A program made the position numbers and the translations under genes. The notes under the pieces were generated by a model, which saw only the letters and a list, made by a program, of their open reading frames with translations, was not told the DNA's origin and ran no database searches. This document shows, one piece after another, positions 11,218-24,048 of a DNA stretch of 64,000 nt (its first letter is position 1; each line of letters opens with the position of its first letter). The DNA is from Hymenochaete sp. R1 (lineage: Eukaryota > Basidiomycota > Agaricomycetes > Hymenochaetales > Hymenochaetaceae), in the NCBI GenBank assembly GCA_019400425.1, contig JAFREE010000057.1, positions 1 to 64,000 of the forward strand, in the 5' to 3' direction.

Positions 11218-14200
11218 TCATACATTGCGGTACTCAAAGGACGGACTACCCGGCTCGGCGGCCTCAATGATTGTTTTCGTAAATCCCGGTTCGTCCTTTT
11301 GAAGTGCGTTATCGACCATCAAAACCTCCGCCTCCTCCAGACCGAGTGACTTTTTCAAGTAAGGTAAAAGCTCCTTCAAAGCGTCGACCTCGGAGAAAGG
11401 TAAATTTCGTTGGAAGGCCGTCCGCGAACCGAATTGGGAAATGTTTTTCTATATGGGGAGCATAGGTTAACGTAAAATGGTATAATCGATAGCTGTTGTA
11501 TGCACCTTGAGCATTTGTGCGAAGGGCATAGCTCGTTTGTCCTTTATCAGCCCTTGAGCTTGAAGCAACTCTCGAACTTTTGCGTCATCGACTTTTTCCC
11601 TCTCGGAGTCGTATGCTTCTTTGACGATCTCGACAAGACGATCTTGCCACTCCGGGAAACGAGTCGCAACGTAAATGCGGGCACTCCTCGGTTTCTTCGG
11701 ATCGTACGGCGCACTCTTTGATTTACTCAATTTCTTCAGCATTGCGACCTCGGAATCACGCATAGCTTTGAGTGTCCCCCGCATGTATTGACCGGCTGCG
11801 ATGATTGATGTATCGGCCGGTCGGGCCAGTTCGGGCCATCTTGCTCGTTGCACCGTATCTGGTTCCTTCAGCAACTCGGACCATATGTGCTCGGCGAAAT
11901 GGGGTGCGATTGGGGTAACGAGCAGGCAGGAAGCACGAATCCAGTATTTGACGAGGTCGCCATTCATGCCACCTATCCCTGAAGTGACTTCTCGATACCA
12001 ATCCCTTGCAATCTGCATGTCAAAGAAACCAGTCTTGAGACCCTCCTTGTAATTGGTTCTGCGACCGCCTTTAGCAAAGACTTTCGAAATAAGAAAAATT
12101 AAACACACGCTTCATAAGCTGCTTTCGTTTGAGCGATTAAATCATTGATCTCGTTTTCGAACACAACGTCATGATAGGATTTTTCCTTGCGCATCTTGGA
12201 CTGATCCTTCAGCATTTCCTATCACAGAATTGCTTAGTTAACGAGAAAGGTACTCAAGAAAAAACTACATACTTCGCACCAATCAAGAAGAGTATATAGT
12301 CTCAGGATATTTGCATTCGCGTTTTTCTCGTCGAAGTTCGCGTCTTCGATGCTGTCACCTGCATCTGCAAGAGCAATTCTCGTAGGGTCCGCTCCGAACT
12401 TCTCAACCGATTCTCTTAGCGTAAGCGAGTTACCTGTGCTCTTCGACATCTTCTTTCCATTAAGCATCAAGTGACCATTAGTGCGCATGCTCAACGGCCA
12501 CTTCTCTTCGGGGAAGATCGCGGCGTGGCAGTAAATGGCAAAAGTCAAGTGATTCGGGATGAGGTCCTTTCCAGAAGATCGAATGTCCATCGGGTAGAAG
12601 TAGTTGAATTCATGTTTCATCGCGTTCGCCTTTTCTTTAGGGAATGGCGCGTCCAAAGGCCATGGTCCATTGCAGAAGACGTATTCAAAAACTTCATCTG
12701 TCATCTGATCTGGGGTGATGCCAAGCGGTCCAGGTTTACTCCCATCTTTTGTTTCTATCAAGGCTGTAAGTTTATACGAAAATCGACGCTGTATTCTAAA
12801 TCTTACCATGCAGCAGATGAGCGATTGTGTAATAGGCCATATAGATCGTAGAATCGCTCAGACTTTCTACCATGAAAGTATGATCCCAAGGCAGCTTTGT
12901 CCCCAGACCGTACGTTCTAGCACAAGCCCACTTATTAAGCCATGCTAAGACGCCCTCAAATCCGTTTCGAGTCTCTGTACTGTAAGTATTCATGCGCGAA
13001 AGCAATCTAAAAAGCAAAGGTTAGATTTCGTATTAGGATAGCTTGGACACATACTTCTCCGCTTCTGCCCTCCAGCTCACCTCGCCATAATCAAGGTACC
13101 ATTGATCCATCAAAGCAATTACACATTCATCGCTACTTCGTGAGAGGATGAAGCCTTCAGGCTCCGCATAAGCAAAGGCCAGTCCAGCATCGATCATGGC
13201 CTTTCGGACCAACGGTTTCGCATCCTGGACGCTCTTGCCTTTGAAATCACCAACGATCATTGTACCGCCATAAAAACCTTCCTTATAGGCAATTTCTTTC
13301 GCCTCCGCGAGCTGTTTCGTATCCTTTTGAGAGTTGATTTTGAGCTTTTTCACCAAAGTAGGAGCGGTGAGGTCGCCATATGTCGGTGTAGAAAGGACAG
13401 GTACCGGATCAATGGAACACCAAGAAGGTAAGATCTTATAGTACTCTGGCTTCTTCTTCAGGTCGGAAAGGGTAGCAAAGTCATCGGGGGAATCAGACGG
13501 AACAGAAGTAACAACGCCAGTGCCCTAAAAAAAACATCGAGTTTACGATAAGACACTGCGTATAGTGCAGAAGTCGCCAACGAACCTTAGTAGGAAGAAC
13601 ATTGTCCATTGGCAAGACGTATACCTCTGGGTTGATAGCGAAAGGTGCCTTGATTTTGGTACCTACAAGCTTTGCTCCATCGAATTCTGCGAGCTGCTGA
13701 ACTTTCCCCGCTTCGGCAGAGATACCTTGGAAGGCCATGTTACGTGCAGCACGCTTCGTGCACACAAAGTACTCGTCATCCTTCGCCGAAAACACGCCGT
13801 ATTTGATCGAGGTGCCAACAAAGCAATTTGTCTGCCCGTACATTGTCTCAGGGCGCAATGTAGCAGCGACCAAGAAGATTTTCTTTCCCTCTAAGGCCTT
13901 CGGTAGAACACCCTTAGCTTCTTCAGACCAATCAACGACTTCCATCTTGACGCCCGTATATTCCTGGGGACCCAATGCTTCTCCTTCCGATCGGTCGTGA
14001 TCCATACACGGTTGTCCGTCTTTGGGAGAATACACAGTGTAGCGCTCGCCGAACTTAATCTTGCCCATGCGATACAGTTTATTGGTTTGCCAGCGAACAA
14101 AAGCATCGTAGTATGGATTCGCATCGGTCGTGAGGAAAGTCCTTCTCCAATCTATGCGAGTTCCAAGCGACTTTTGGTCTTCCATGGCGATAGGAGGGAA

Positions 14201-14915
14201 GTATTTCAGCCAGTACAACGGATCTGCGAATTTTTTGATTTCGACACGAGGGACACCAATGGACTCCATGATTTGGAATTGGTATTTGTGTCCAGTGGCT
14301 TTTGCTTGCACTTTGCCTTTTTTCGCCTTGTCGGGTGCGGATGCATTCGGTGCACTGTTCACCGGGGCAGGGAGACCTGGAGCCGCATCTTCTTCTGGAT
14401 CAATGTAGTTTTCGAAGTTCTGTCCAAACATTTCCATCTCTCGAATGATCTTATCCGCAGCGGCCTAGACATGGATTGTGAGCTCGCTTTTGTTGGTTGG
14501 AAAGAACAAGGGTCAATACCTTGATTGGCATGCCCGTACAATGAAAACCATGAGGGAAGAGTGCGCGTTTCCCTAGCATGCGCTGAAAACCAGCGCCAAA
14601 CTCGATTTTTGATATCGTGAACGCATGACCAAGGTGAAGAGATCCGTTCATGTACGGGTACGGAAAATTTCCGAACCATTTTGGAAACTTCTCCCTGATC
14701 TCTGCGGGGGAGAGTTGGGCAATCTCTTCAGACGCTGGGGCATCGACTTCGAAAACACGTTCATCCTCCCATTTCTTCTGATACTTCCGTTCGATCGCTT
14801 TAAGGCTGTCCCGTTTTCCTGTCTTGCACATAGATTAAGATAGTGATTTAGCCAGCCGTGCTTATACACTCACCTGTTGCAATTCTATCGGGCCCGCGCC
14901 AGTGGTGGTCGACAT
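11218..14915 (-). CDS. Leucyl-tRNA synthetase, cytosolic
   Basis: Charges tRNA-Leu with leucine (class I aminoacyl-tRNA synthetase). The start is the ATG at 14915 ([14 protein letters not shown]). The class I HIGH-type motif appears as GSLHLGH in the second exon. The connective editing domain is recognised by [16 protein letters not shown], as in archaeal/eukaryotic LeuRS. The KMSKS loop (KKMSKSTGN) is at 12438-12452. The anticodon-binding part follows, and a last exon (about 11218-11450) ends SPSFEYRNV. It lacks a mitochondrial presequence and resembles the cytosolic enzyme, so the mitochondrial one should be elsewhere. A 20-30 residue Ala/Lys-rich stretch near residue 130 ([12 protein letters not shown]) is a low-complexity insert. 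At least eight introns. Confidence 0.95.
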
Positions 14916-15331
14916 CGCCGAGATCCTCTTATGTCTACAATATAATACAGGGCGAACGAGTCGCAAAAAAGCGATCGACCTTCGTAAAAGTATGATCGAT
15001 GGCCCCTCGTGGAAAAAGAAATCTAGCGCGACGAGTGATGACGAAGCTCAAGTGCAAGAGGTCAAGGGTGGTGGTGACTCGGCGCGGAATTTCTGGAATT
15101 TCATTTGAAGTTGTACTCACGTGCGCACTGCGTCCGAAAGTTTCGGGCTGGTACCTGCTGACACTACTCACTCAGTTGTTACAGTAGTAAGTAGTAATGA
15201 ATAGAATATTCAAGCATATCTAATGTGGACAAAAAAAAGAAAATCTTTTGTAGCCTAATACGACGGACTAAAGGAAGTGTACAATCTGATGTTCGGTTTA
15301 TGATACTGCGAAATATAAAGTAGGAGACTTT
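14916..15331. other. Intergenic region, LeuRS promoter
   Basis: Upstream of the LeuRS ATG and downstream of the next minus-strand gene. No gene or repeat recognised. Confidence 0.5.
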
Positions 15332-16657
15332 CTAAATCTTCGATGCTGGCGCTATTGGGACATCTCGTTTCTTCACGCGCAAGTTCCCAAAAAATGTTTT
15401 TTCGATGATTTCCAATCTTGTAAAATGTTGCTCAACATCCATCACTATATCACAGCACGCGATATCTTGGTTTTCCCATTGAAAGCGAGTGTAGATGCGT
15501 GGAAGAGCTTTGTAGTACGCATCGAAAAAGGGACTCGTGTCTTGACTTGACTGAGAAGCCTGAGGCCACATCCACAACTCAAATAAATTGTTGCAGAGAA
15601 GATTGAGCTCGGTAATCTCCTTCTGTAACGTTTGATGTTCGCGTCTCATCGCCTTTCGAACCCGTACCTTCAATTCATCCTTGAGACTGGAAGCAATTAG
15701 TCGGAAATTCTTGCGCCAGGTTGCAAAGTTTTTGATACCCGAGCCACAGGCCCGATCCACGGATTTATGGGCCGTGTGAATATTACTGTAAAGGTCATAG
15801 GCGTCCTCGAAACTTTTGATGGGATTGGCGTCCGGCACCCATTGAACCTTGAAGCAATCGTCGTCGATAAGAGATAAAAGGGAATGACCTTCGGGAATCT
15901 GAGATCTGAGCTCCTGAAATCGTGTAGCAGGGATGACCCCCTCTTGTTTGTGAAAGTGAGTCCAGAAAAAGTCTTGTTGCTCCATAAGAAGCTGGGATTC
16001 GGATGTGACTTTCTCCAGCTCATGCGTCACTTTATGGAGTTCGGTGATGAGTGTCGATCTCTGCTCTCGTACAGACGGGGGCACGGAAGTTCGGTCACAG
16101 CCAGAGTCAATCCGGCCAAGCGTCGCCTTAAGTAATACGATTTCTGCTTCCTTTGCATCTCCTTTGGCCTCTAGTTCCGATACGCGTCTACCAATTTCCT
16201 CGTCGAGCCCATTTTCGAGCTTTTTGTTAACGTACTGCATCCTCTTGGTAAAACGGTTGGGAAGGAATGTGAGCAGTTCCTTCCGGAGTCTACTAAAGTC
16301 GGTCGACAAGTCCTTCAGCTTCCTAGCGCCAGACACAACGTCGTACATAGCTCTTAGCTGTGAGTATTGCTCTTCAAGGTACACCATCTCAGCCACGTTC
16401 TTGTGAGAAGCATCGGCAAGAAGTGCATTCCGATTTCTACGAAGGAGGAGAATGAAAGTTCTGTCGTCCTGTTTCTCAATAGGAAGCTTGTCGAGTTCTA
16501 AAGTTTCTGCTGCATCTAATATCGGCAAAAGTCTATCCTTGCCTTGATCCTTGGCTGTCTTTCCCCTCCGCCCTTCGTTATCCTGAACCTTCCTCCTTTG
16601 AGAACGATCCGGAAGTAACTGGCCGTTTTCATATCCTCGTTTCATAGAACTGGCCAT
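15332..16657 (-). CDS. Unknown basic coiled-coil protein
   Basis: Function not recognised. Intronless frame of 441 codons from ATG 16657 (MASSMKRGYENG) to TAG at 15332. The frame stays open 99 codons further upstream, but that part is rich in Cys, His and Arg and looks non-coding, so the inner start is preferred. Residues about 1-40 are strongly basic with two possible nuclear localisation patches (RSQRRK, GRRGK). Residues about 75-240 are charged heptad-like helix (YLEEQYSQLRAMYD, RVSELEAKGDAKEAEI), followed by a region rich in aromatic residues. The gene at 62.4 kb has a similar plan and short matching blocks, so the two may be distant paralogs (inference). Confidence 0.75.
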   Translation of the reverse strand: MASSMKRGYENGQLLPDRSQRRKVQDNEGRRGKTAKDQGKDRLLPILDAAETLELDKLPIEKQDDRTFILLLRRNRNALLADASHKNVAEMVYLEEQYSQLRAMYDVVSGARKLKDLSTDFSRLRKELLTFLPNRFTKRMQYVNKKLENGLDEEIGRRVSELEAKGDAKEAEIVLLKATLGRIDSGCDRTSVPPSVREQRSTLITELHKVTHELEKVTSESQLLMEQQDFFWTHFHKQEGVIPATRFQELRSQIPEGHSLLSLIDDDCFKVQWVPDANPIKSFEDAYDLYSNIHTAHKSVDRACGSGIKNFATWRKNFRLIASSLKDELKVRVRKAMRREHQTLQKEITELNLLCNNLFELWMWPQASQSSQDTSPFFDAYYKALPRIYTRFQWENQDIACCDIVMDVEQHFTRLEIIEKTFFGNLRVKKRDVPIAPASKI

Positions 16658-17570
16658 GGCAGTGAGTCTAACTTGGAATGGTATGCAGCAGCGATGGAGG
16701 ACTGATAAATGATAGGGATAGAGCTGGTGTCCTCGAAATCGTATACTGTAATGTGCGAATTTGAGAATCGGAAGATGGAAATTGTATGACTGGTGAGGCC
16801 TACAGCAAGATAGGATGCGTGGTTGAATGGGCAGAGTTTCGAGTCGTCGCGTCTTTGTGTCGTTACCAGAAGCCTGACGAGGGAAACGCTGGTCGTTCGA
16901 AGAGACAGTCAAGGTCAAACCCGTACGTGCTGAGTGGGCGAAAGCAAGATCCAAGAATTGCGGAGAAATTGCGCCGGCCCGCTCTGAAGGTGATGAAAAG
17001 GTAAACTTACGATGAGAAAGAGAGGGATAGAGACGGACTCAGATGTGGGGGGACCAGGATTGCTGGCCGCTGGTATATATGTGAAGTTTGCACAGTCAAA
17101 CTACTTCAAATACCTGCAAAAAAGGGCTAGCTATTTTCTAAAGTACAAAGCAACGTGACTGAGGTTTTCAAATGAGAAATAGGAAGGAGCTCACCTTGCT
17201 CCCCCGTAGAAATAGAATATGTATGACGACAATGAATCAACTCGACGGTGTAGTCAAGTTTTAGAGACGAACGCTCACAAAGCGTTGCGAGTCACTGGGT
17301 GTTCCCTCACTGGCAACGTCTCAGTCTCAGGACTGATATGTATAAGCAAGCATACCTTCGTCGGAGCGGACAACGGAATCACCGTAGCGGCTTGGCTTGA
17401 GCGGACTTGGAAGTCAAGAGTCATGACGAGGCAGACGGGGTGGGGTTCCCAAACAAGAAAATAGAGGGGCACGTGGCTGGTCTTACTCATCATCCGATTC
17501 CGATTTCCGGCAGTTTCAATTCAACTCAGTTTATGGCATCATTCAACTTAGCTCTTGCCTCTCCGCCTGC
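16658..17570. other. Divergent intergenic region
   Basis: Shared upstream region of the coiled-coil gene (-) and msrA (+). No conserved element or gene was recognised. Confidence 0.5.
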
Positions 17571-18313
17571 ATGGTCTTCCGCATCAACGCCCCTAGATTA
17601 TCTTCTCTCACAACTTTACCGCTGTTTTTCTCGAAACCGACTCAAACACCAAACCAACTGGCTCGAGAGATGGCTTCTGAAGCACCTACTGAGCTTGCAA
17701 CGTTCGCCTCGGGCTGCTTCTGGGGAACAGAGCACATCTTCCTTAAGAAATATCCACCCCAGGACGGAAAAGGCATCGTTAGCACTCGAGTTGGATACAC
17801 GGGCGGTCGAGATGATATTGTGAATCCAGACTACGGAACGGTGTGTTCGGGGCGAACTGGACATGCAGAGGCGGTTAAGATTGAATTTGACCCGGCCAAG
17901 CTCTCATACGAAGAACTTGTTGGTATGTTGTCAGCTCTCAGCTAATAATTTGTCCATCTCACAACACTTATCTTCAGAATACTTTTACCGTACCCATGAT
18001 CCAACCACTGTAGACCGACAAGGTCCCGACTCTGGCACTCGTGAGTGCATATCGCTGTACAGCTGTATGCACTTTATTGACCCGTCACTTAGAGTACCGA
18101 TCTGCTATCTTCTTCCATTCTCCAGAGCAACGAGCTATCGCGGAACAGGTCACAGAAGAGGTGCAAAAAAAGCACATCGACCAACTCGGAGCGAAGATCG
18201 TTACTACAATCGAACCTGCAAAGGCATGGTACGATGCAGAAGGCTACCACCAGGAGTACTTATTCAAGAATCCGTCTGGGTACCAGTGCCCAACTCACAG
18301 GGAGCATTGGTAA
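17571..18313 (+). CDS. msrA: Peptide methionine-S-sulfoxide reductase
   Basis: Reduces the S form of methionine sulfoxide in proteins and free methionine, using thioredoxin. Exons 17571-17922, 17978-18040, 18093-18313 join in frame. The catalytic GCFWGTEH motif sits near residue 43 from the first ATG. GYTGG, the GHAEAV block, YHQEYL and a C-terminal resolving-Cys context (GYQCPTH) are all present. The first ATG adds about 33 residues that are rich in Arg, Ser, Thr and Leu without acidic residues, like a mitochondrial presequence. A second in-frame ATG (MASEAPTEL) gives the usual cytosolic start. Both may be used; the sequence does not decide. Confidence 0.94.
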
Positions 18314-18533
18314 ATGAATATAAGGGAGCATCATAATTTGTTGTAATGGAACGTGTAGAATATTAAATGGATTTTGATGAAGCAATCGGACTGATACAGC
18401 TTGCTCAGACCCAGTCCTACGACAATCGATTCTCATTAAACTAAACGAGCGGTGAGTTGACACAACAAGCACACAAAAATAACAAAACCTCACTAGAAAT
18501 CGAGTATCACGAAATCAATTTGTCCCATCGCTT

Positions 18534-19115
18534 TCAGCGAAGCTTGGCGAAAAGCCGTGGTGCGACACAGTTCTATACAAGTAAATCATAAATTACAGTA
18601 TTCGAACAAGTAGGTACAAAGCATGTTACTCACGTCCACACAGTGCATCATACTTTAATGGCCATGAGTTCAACACGAAACCAAAGGAATGTGAAGTAGA
18701 CAACATACTGGAACATCTCCTCAACGCAGTCCTCGTTCTTGAATCCCTCCCCAGCTTCAACTTTCTCCTGGCAGTGAGCGAAGTGCGTCGCGAATTTAGT
18801 GCAAGAACCCTCTTTGCACTCGTCACGAATCGTTTCTAAGGGCTAGAAAAGGGTGGGCGAGAGTCATAAAATGCGAGATACGTGGTGACATTGCAAATAG
18901 AGTTGGTCAGAATAATAGTTGTAAGAGCGAAGAATTACTATAAAACGCACATCCTCGGGCTCTTCCTCCTCTTCCTCTCCATCTTCCTCAGTGGATCCAT
19001 CTTCTTGTGGTTCCTCTTTTGCCTCCACTTGCTCTACGGCGGTCTCAGGCTTGTCTTCCGGTGCCTCACAGGCGGCAGAAGGCAGTAGATTCGCGAAAAA
19101 GTCGGAGAGAGCCAT
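18534..19115 (-). CDS. QCR6: Ubiquinol-cytochrome c reductase hinge protein (complex III subunit 6)
   Basis: Small acidic subunit of respiratory complex III that helps cytochrome c dock on cytochrome c1. Exons on the minus strand: 19115-18951, 18842-18709, 18652-18634, 18572-18534. The N-terminus is followed by a run of Glu/Asp (residues about 35-55), the hallmark of the protein. The twin-cysteine helices are seen in RDECKEGSCTKF...CQEKV and EDCVEEMFHMMHCVDNC. The protein ends APRLFAKLR. The third exon is only 19 bases; without it the HMMHCVD segment would be lost, so this model is well supported. Divergent from the karyopherin gene with about 245 bp between the ATGs. Confidence 0.93.
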
Positions 19116-19359
19116 AACGAGGATTTCTAAGTTCTATGAGGTACCTGAACACTGAGCTGGACGTCGTCGACGGAGTGAGACGGTTTTCTTGGCAGAAACA
19201 GAATGGAAACATGGAAGGCGGCGAGTTTCGGGTGTTGGCAAATTCGGCGTCGATCAGCGTCGATCGTTACGGAGTTGAGGCTCGGGCCCGCAACGACGGG
19301 AACTTGTTGAACGTCCACCAACACCAACCCCCCCCCCCCCTTCTTTAATTATACCCATA

Positions 19360-22300
19360 ATGCAGGCCGATGTTCTTCCCTCTCTGTCAAACGGAGACGT
19401 AGAACAGGCCGCATTCGTAAGCTACTTAATACTTAACTTTTGGAGCGAGCCTTTGACAATTCGCAACTAGCTCATACAAAATGCATACATACCCGGCCAA
19501 AGCGTAGAGGAATCGCGGCGAATGCAGCAACAGCTCTTCGAAGTACAGAAAAGGCCGGAGGCTTGGGGTCTTATTCTACCCTTGCTGGAAAATCCTGATC
19601 CGAATGTTCAATTCTTTGGCGCTCATACTGCTCAGGTGAAGATAGCTCGTGATTGGTGCGTGCCATACCTTTACACTATACGGCTTCGTATAGACTCCTG
19701 ACGTCCTATGAATAGGCCGACTTTTCCTCCCGAAAATGCGCTAAATCTCGCGTTTGTGCTTGTCGGAGCCGCCTCTCGTGCGATATCATCCAGCAAAAGC
19801 AAGGTCATGCTACGCAAACTATTCGTTGCCATCATCTCTCTTGCTCTCAAGCTGGTCCCAGGCAGACCGACCCAATGGCCAGATTGGATATTATCAGTCG
19901 TGACGACATTATCCGGGTCTGGTGCACGTCCTGAGCACATTTTGGAATTCCTGCAAATAGCATCGCAAGAGGTCGGTACTTCAGACCTCGTGTCGGCAAG
20001 CAAGTGCGTCCCGATTGTTTTAAACACTTAAACGATGCGACTGCATGGAACCGACACACTTTCGTCCATAAACGCGCTTAGAGGGCAAATGCAACAGTCA
20101 CTATTGGATGCAACGGCGATGGTCACCGAAACGATCAAGTCCACTTTGCTTCAACCAGTCTCATCGCAGAATGATCGAAACGCCGCTTTCAAATGTTTGG
20201 AGGCATGGATCTCGGTGTTTAGTGCAAAGTAAGGGATTCTTACTGACTTTTATGAATCTCGCTTATGTCTCTAATTTCAAGCGATATCATCGGACTCGTA
20301 CCCATGCTTATCCAGCTTCTTTCAAACGAGCGGACTTTCATCGGATCAGCTGATGTCTTGCAAGAGATTCTCAGTTCATCGCCGTTAGCAGATGGCTCTG
20401 GAACAAGGTCATTAACTGAACCCCTTCTTGTTTTTCTCGAAGGTACTGGATCAATGATAGTGCAAAACACCGTTGCCTGTGAGGATGCTTCCGCTAAAAC
20501 CACATAAGAAAGCTGAAGACTTATGGTCTTTCTAGCAGGAGCAGTAGACGAAGTCTCTCATTCGCTCTGCAAGCTACTCGTTGCACTTGGAGAGCATTCA
20601 AGCAATTATATCGCGCTTCATCTAGCAACGCCTCGAGTACAGACCTTTGTTCACCTACTTTTCTCTTATACAGCTCTCCCAGGATTCTACGGGGTCGACG
20701 AAGAGGAGAGTGAGATGACCTTAAGCTTTTGGTACCTTCTGCAAGAGGCTTTATGGAGTGTGGATTGGACAAACGAAAGAGACGAGGCAGACACTTCGGA
20801 AGCAGCGTTATTGGATTGGTCGGACAGTGTTAATGGGACACCAAAACCAGAGCCTCCAAGCACTTCCATCACAGCTGCTGTACCCATTTACGAGGAGTTG
20901 ATAAAGGTTTTGAGAAGAAAAGTTACGTGGCCAGAGCATTCAGAATTGGCTATGTGGCCAAAAGGTCTGTCCTCCTTTTGGTTTCTCTAAAGCCTTTCTG
21001 ATGAAACCACAGATCAGGTTGATAAATTCCAGGTGTGAGTCAAGCGCCTTTTACGCTTGCTTGAAATCTGACGGATGGGCAGGTACCGGCGGGACACGGG
21101 AGATACTTTACTTAACGCGTGAGCAGCCGTACTTCTACTTCTACCTTATTCAGCTTACCAGTAATCAGCTACTATGTACTTCGAGCGAAGATGCTTGAAA
21201 TTTACCTCGAAGATCTTCTATCCATTCTCCGTAAACGTGGGCCTTCGGACGGCTGGGAGGTAAGTCGTGCTTACACTACCTGTTCTCTACCTCAACTCAC
21301 CTTTTTGAGAAGGAGGTAGAAGCCATTCTGCACTGCGTCATGTCAGTGCATGAAGCGGTGGAGCTCCAACCAAATGAACACCTTGAGAGGTTGTTCGGGC
21401 CTGAAGTCATTGGTCAATTGCCACGTACTTCCAATGAGAGGGTGAGGAGAACAGCACTAAGCTTAATTGGTTTGAAGGTTTCTTGCTCCAGCCACTTCGA
21501 TTGACCGATGATTTTCCACAGGCGAATATGCCTCGTGGTTTACTGTTCTCATCGACCAAAGATATCTATTAGGAGCATTGAGTTTTGTCGCAGAGGCTTT
21601 GGATGAACCATCGTTGTGTCTGACTGCTGCCAACGCTCTTCGGCAATTATGTGACGACAACAGGGCGAAACTTGCGGACCATGTATCCGAGTTCGGGCAA
21701 CTGCATGCAAGACTTCCGAATATTCCTGTGAGTTCCTGGCACTGTTTTCTAGCGACTGTGAATTTGGGAATTTATGAAGTCGATATTGAAGGATTCGGAA
21801 AAACCGAAGATTGTTCAATCGATCTCAAGCGTAATCCAGGCGTTACCGCCCGAACAGGGCATCGAACCAATTCACGTAAGTCTCTGGCGGAGTGGCTGCA
21901 TTACTCTATTTGAACGTATTCCAGGCTATTGTAAGCCCGCTGGTCGCGAAACTCATCGAGGCATTGAGTGCAGCTGGACAGGTTCGACATAGAAATCGTA
22001 ACTCATCTAAATAAAGACTAACGCTTCGCTCATCCTTCAGCTACCAGAGGAGGCTCGCGATGTGTCAATTCTGCAAATTCAGGCTATTACCGGATGCGCA
22101 AAGGGCTTAACGCGACCCTCTGACGTCCTTTTTGCGTACGATGAGAAAGATGCAACTGTTACTGCCGAGATGCAGAAACTTAACGAAGCTCGGAACGATA
22201 CGCGGATGGTATCTCTTCGTGATACTATTGTGCAGGCACTGCAGAGCCTAATGCTACAATGGTCAGCTGATGCCACGACTGCCGATGTAAATTTTAAGAT

Positions 22301-23477
22301 TTTTGAGCGAAGCGTTTAACTTATTTTCTAATTTTGACAGGCTATCAATGGTCTAATAATTGCAATAACAGCCCTGCCAGCAGACATGACGCTCTTGAGT
22401 TTGCCTCCCGGCCCACTGCTGCAAATAACGGCCAGTGCACTACAACGAAACGTCAATGCGGTTTGGTTGTCATTGGCGGCGAAGTTAATACATCAACTTG
22501 ATCCCCCATCAATGATGTCTTTACTGGCCGTTCCATCTGCAGAAGCCAAGTCAATAGTACTTGGTATTTCACCAATCATCCTTGATTCGTGCCTGCGATT
22601 CTTGCAAGTGAATGAGAACATGCAATCGGTACGTTCAGAAATTTCTGGTCACGATCAATCATGCTCGCGTTCATACCTTTTTCAAGAATCCTGATATCGT
22701 GCAAAACTTTTTCAACTGCATGGAGGTGACGGCTCGACACTTTGTTCCCGTGTTTTTCGAACTGCCGGCGGGAGCCATCAATGCTTTAATGGAATGTTCT
22801 GTGAACGCACTTTCTCTGCAAGAACGATATTCTTTGGTCTCGGCATGCAAATTTCTCGTGCGTTTTCAATAGTCATTTTATTCAATTCACGATCTGACGA
22901 GTGTGTATCTTTCACTTTAGGTTGCCTTGCTCAATCGGACAATTGTAATTGAGGATCCCGAAGAACATATCCGCTCCTTGATAAGAGCACATTTCCGACC
23001 CGTCGTCCGAGCTGTATTATGTGGAATTGCAGGAGGCGCGCCGACGTCAACGGCACAGAATCTCGTTGACTTGCTCATGGCACTCGTATCCCGTAGCCTC
23101 GACGAGTGCAGGGTGTGGATACCCGAGATACTGTTCTCGGTGAGCAAACCCTCTATTGATAGATACGGGCAATTTAATACCGACTCGATCTCAATTCAGG
23201 AAGAGGACTTCATTCCCACGAAAGCGAGCAGAGAAGAGAAAGAAAAGTTCGCAAAAGTCGTATTGGCGTGAGTATCGGATACATCTACATTCTTCCTCAC
23301 TCTTGCTATTTCCCATTCCCATTCCCTGTCAAACTCTCAACAAGTCCAACGACTGACATCTCGTTCCGCTCTAGATCCCGATCTACGAGACGTACGCGGG
23401 AAGCTGCACAGCAATTTGCATTAATTGCGAAGGGGTTAGAGGGTACGAGCTTTGGATACGCATCCGTTTCTATGTGA
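19360..23477 (+). CDS. Importin-beta family karyopherin, importin-13/Kap122 type
   Basis: Nuclear transport receptor built of HEAT repeats that binds Ran-GTP through its N-terminus. The start is ATG 19360 (MQADVLPSLS). The first repeats (QRPEAWGLILPLLENPDP, VQFFGAHTAQVKIARDWPTF) match the family pattern of importin-13: QAW, then YFGA, then KI-RxW. Twelve or more short introns interrupt the frame, for example 19417-19470 and 19656-19715. The end is TGA at 23477 after an exon encoding QQFALIAKGLEG. Estimated length about 1,000 aa, normal for the family. Cargo cannot be told; yeast Kap122 imports TFIIA and ribonucleotide reductase subunits. Mtr10/transportin-3 is the closest alternative. Several internal splice sites (around 21000-21500) were not fixed precisely. 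Confidence 0.85.
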
Positions 23478-24048
23478 ACGGACTTCCGCTTGTTGTATCT
23501 GCTGATGGGCGCCTCGCACTGGCCAGGGATGTTCGACAGTCGATGGATTGACAACGATCGTGAGACAGTGTGATTGTATATTGATCTTTGGGCCCAACTC
23601 TTTTTTCATAATTTTATTTCTTCCTTCTAACTAATTGAAGCTGAAAGAGGATTACTCTGCGTGAAAGGAAATGGACAGGCATGATTCCTGTTCTCTACAT
23701 TTTTCTGTGAACGGACTTGCAATACTCAAATCGAGATTGGAGCGCTTAGCCAAGTCAGCGTACGAATAATCATCTCTCACCTACTACTCCCACTGCCCTC
23801 CTTTTTCAATGGGACTCGTATCTCGGCCAGACAAGGATGCGAAGTGTATGAGCGCCAGGCACTCGACTGTCAAACAATATGATTGAGCACCAAAATGAAA
23901 CATTCGTTGAAACTTTATAACCAGCCTTCTCCCATCCTGGGACTGTTCAGTTCATTTGGTCTAAACTAATCTGATCAAGGGCCCTATGGTCAACTGATAA
24001 AACGCTACCGTCCTTCCCTTCCTTGAAGAAAAACTATCGCTATCCACT
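23478..24048. other. Intergenic region
   Basis: Between two plus-strand genes. No gene recognised. Confidence 0.5.

Noticed and set aside
16658..16954. 99-codon upstream extension of the coiled-coil gene
   Set aside because: Rich in His, Cys and Arg with leader-like composition; the inner MASSMKRG start is preferred.
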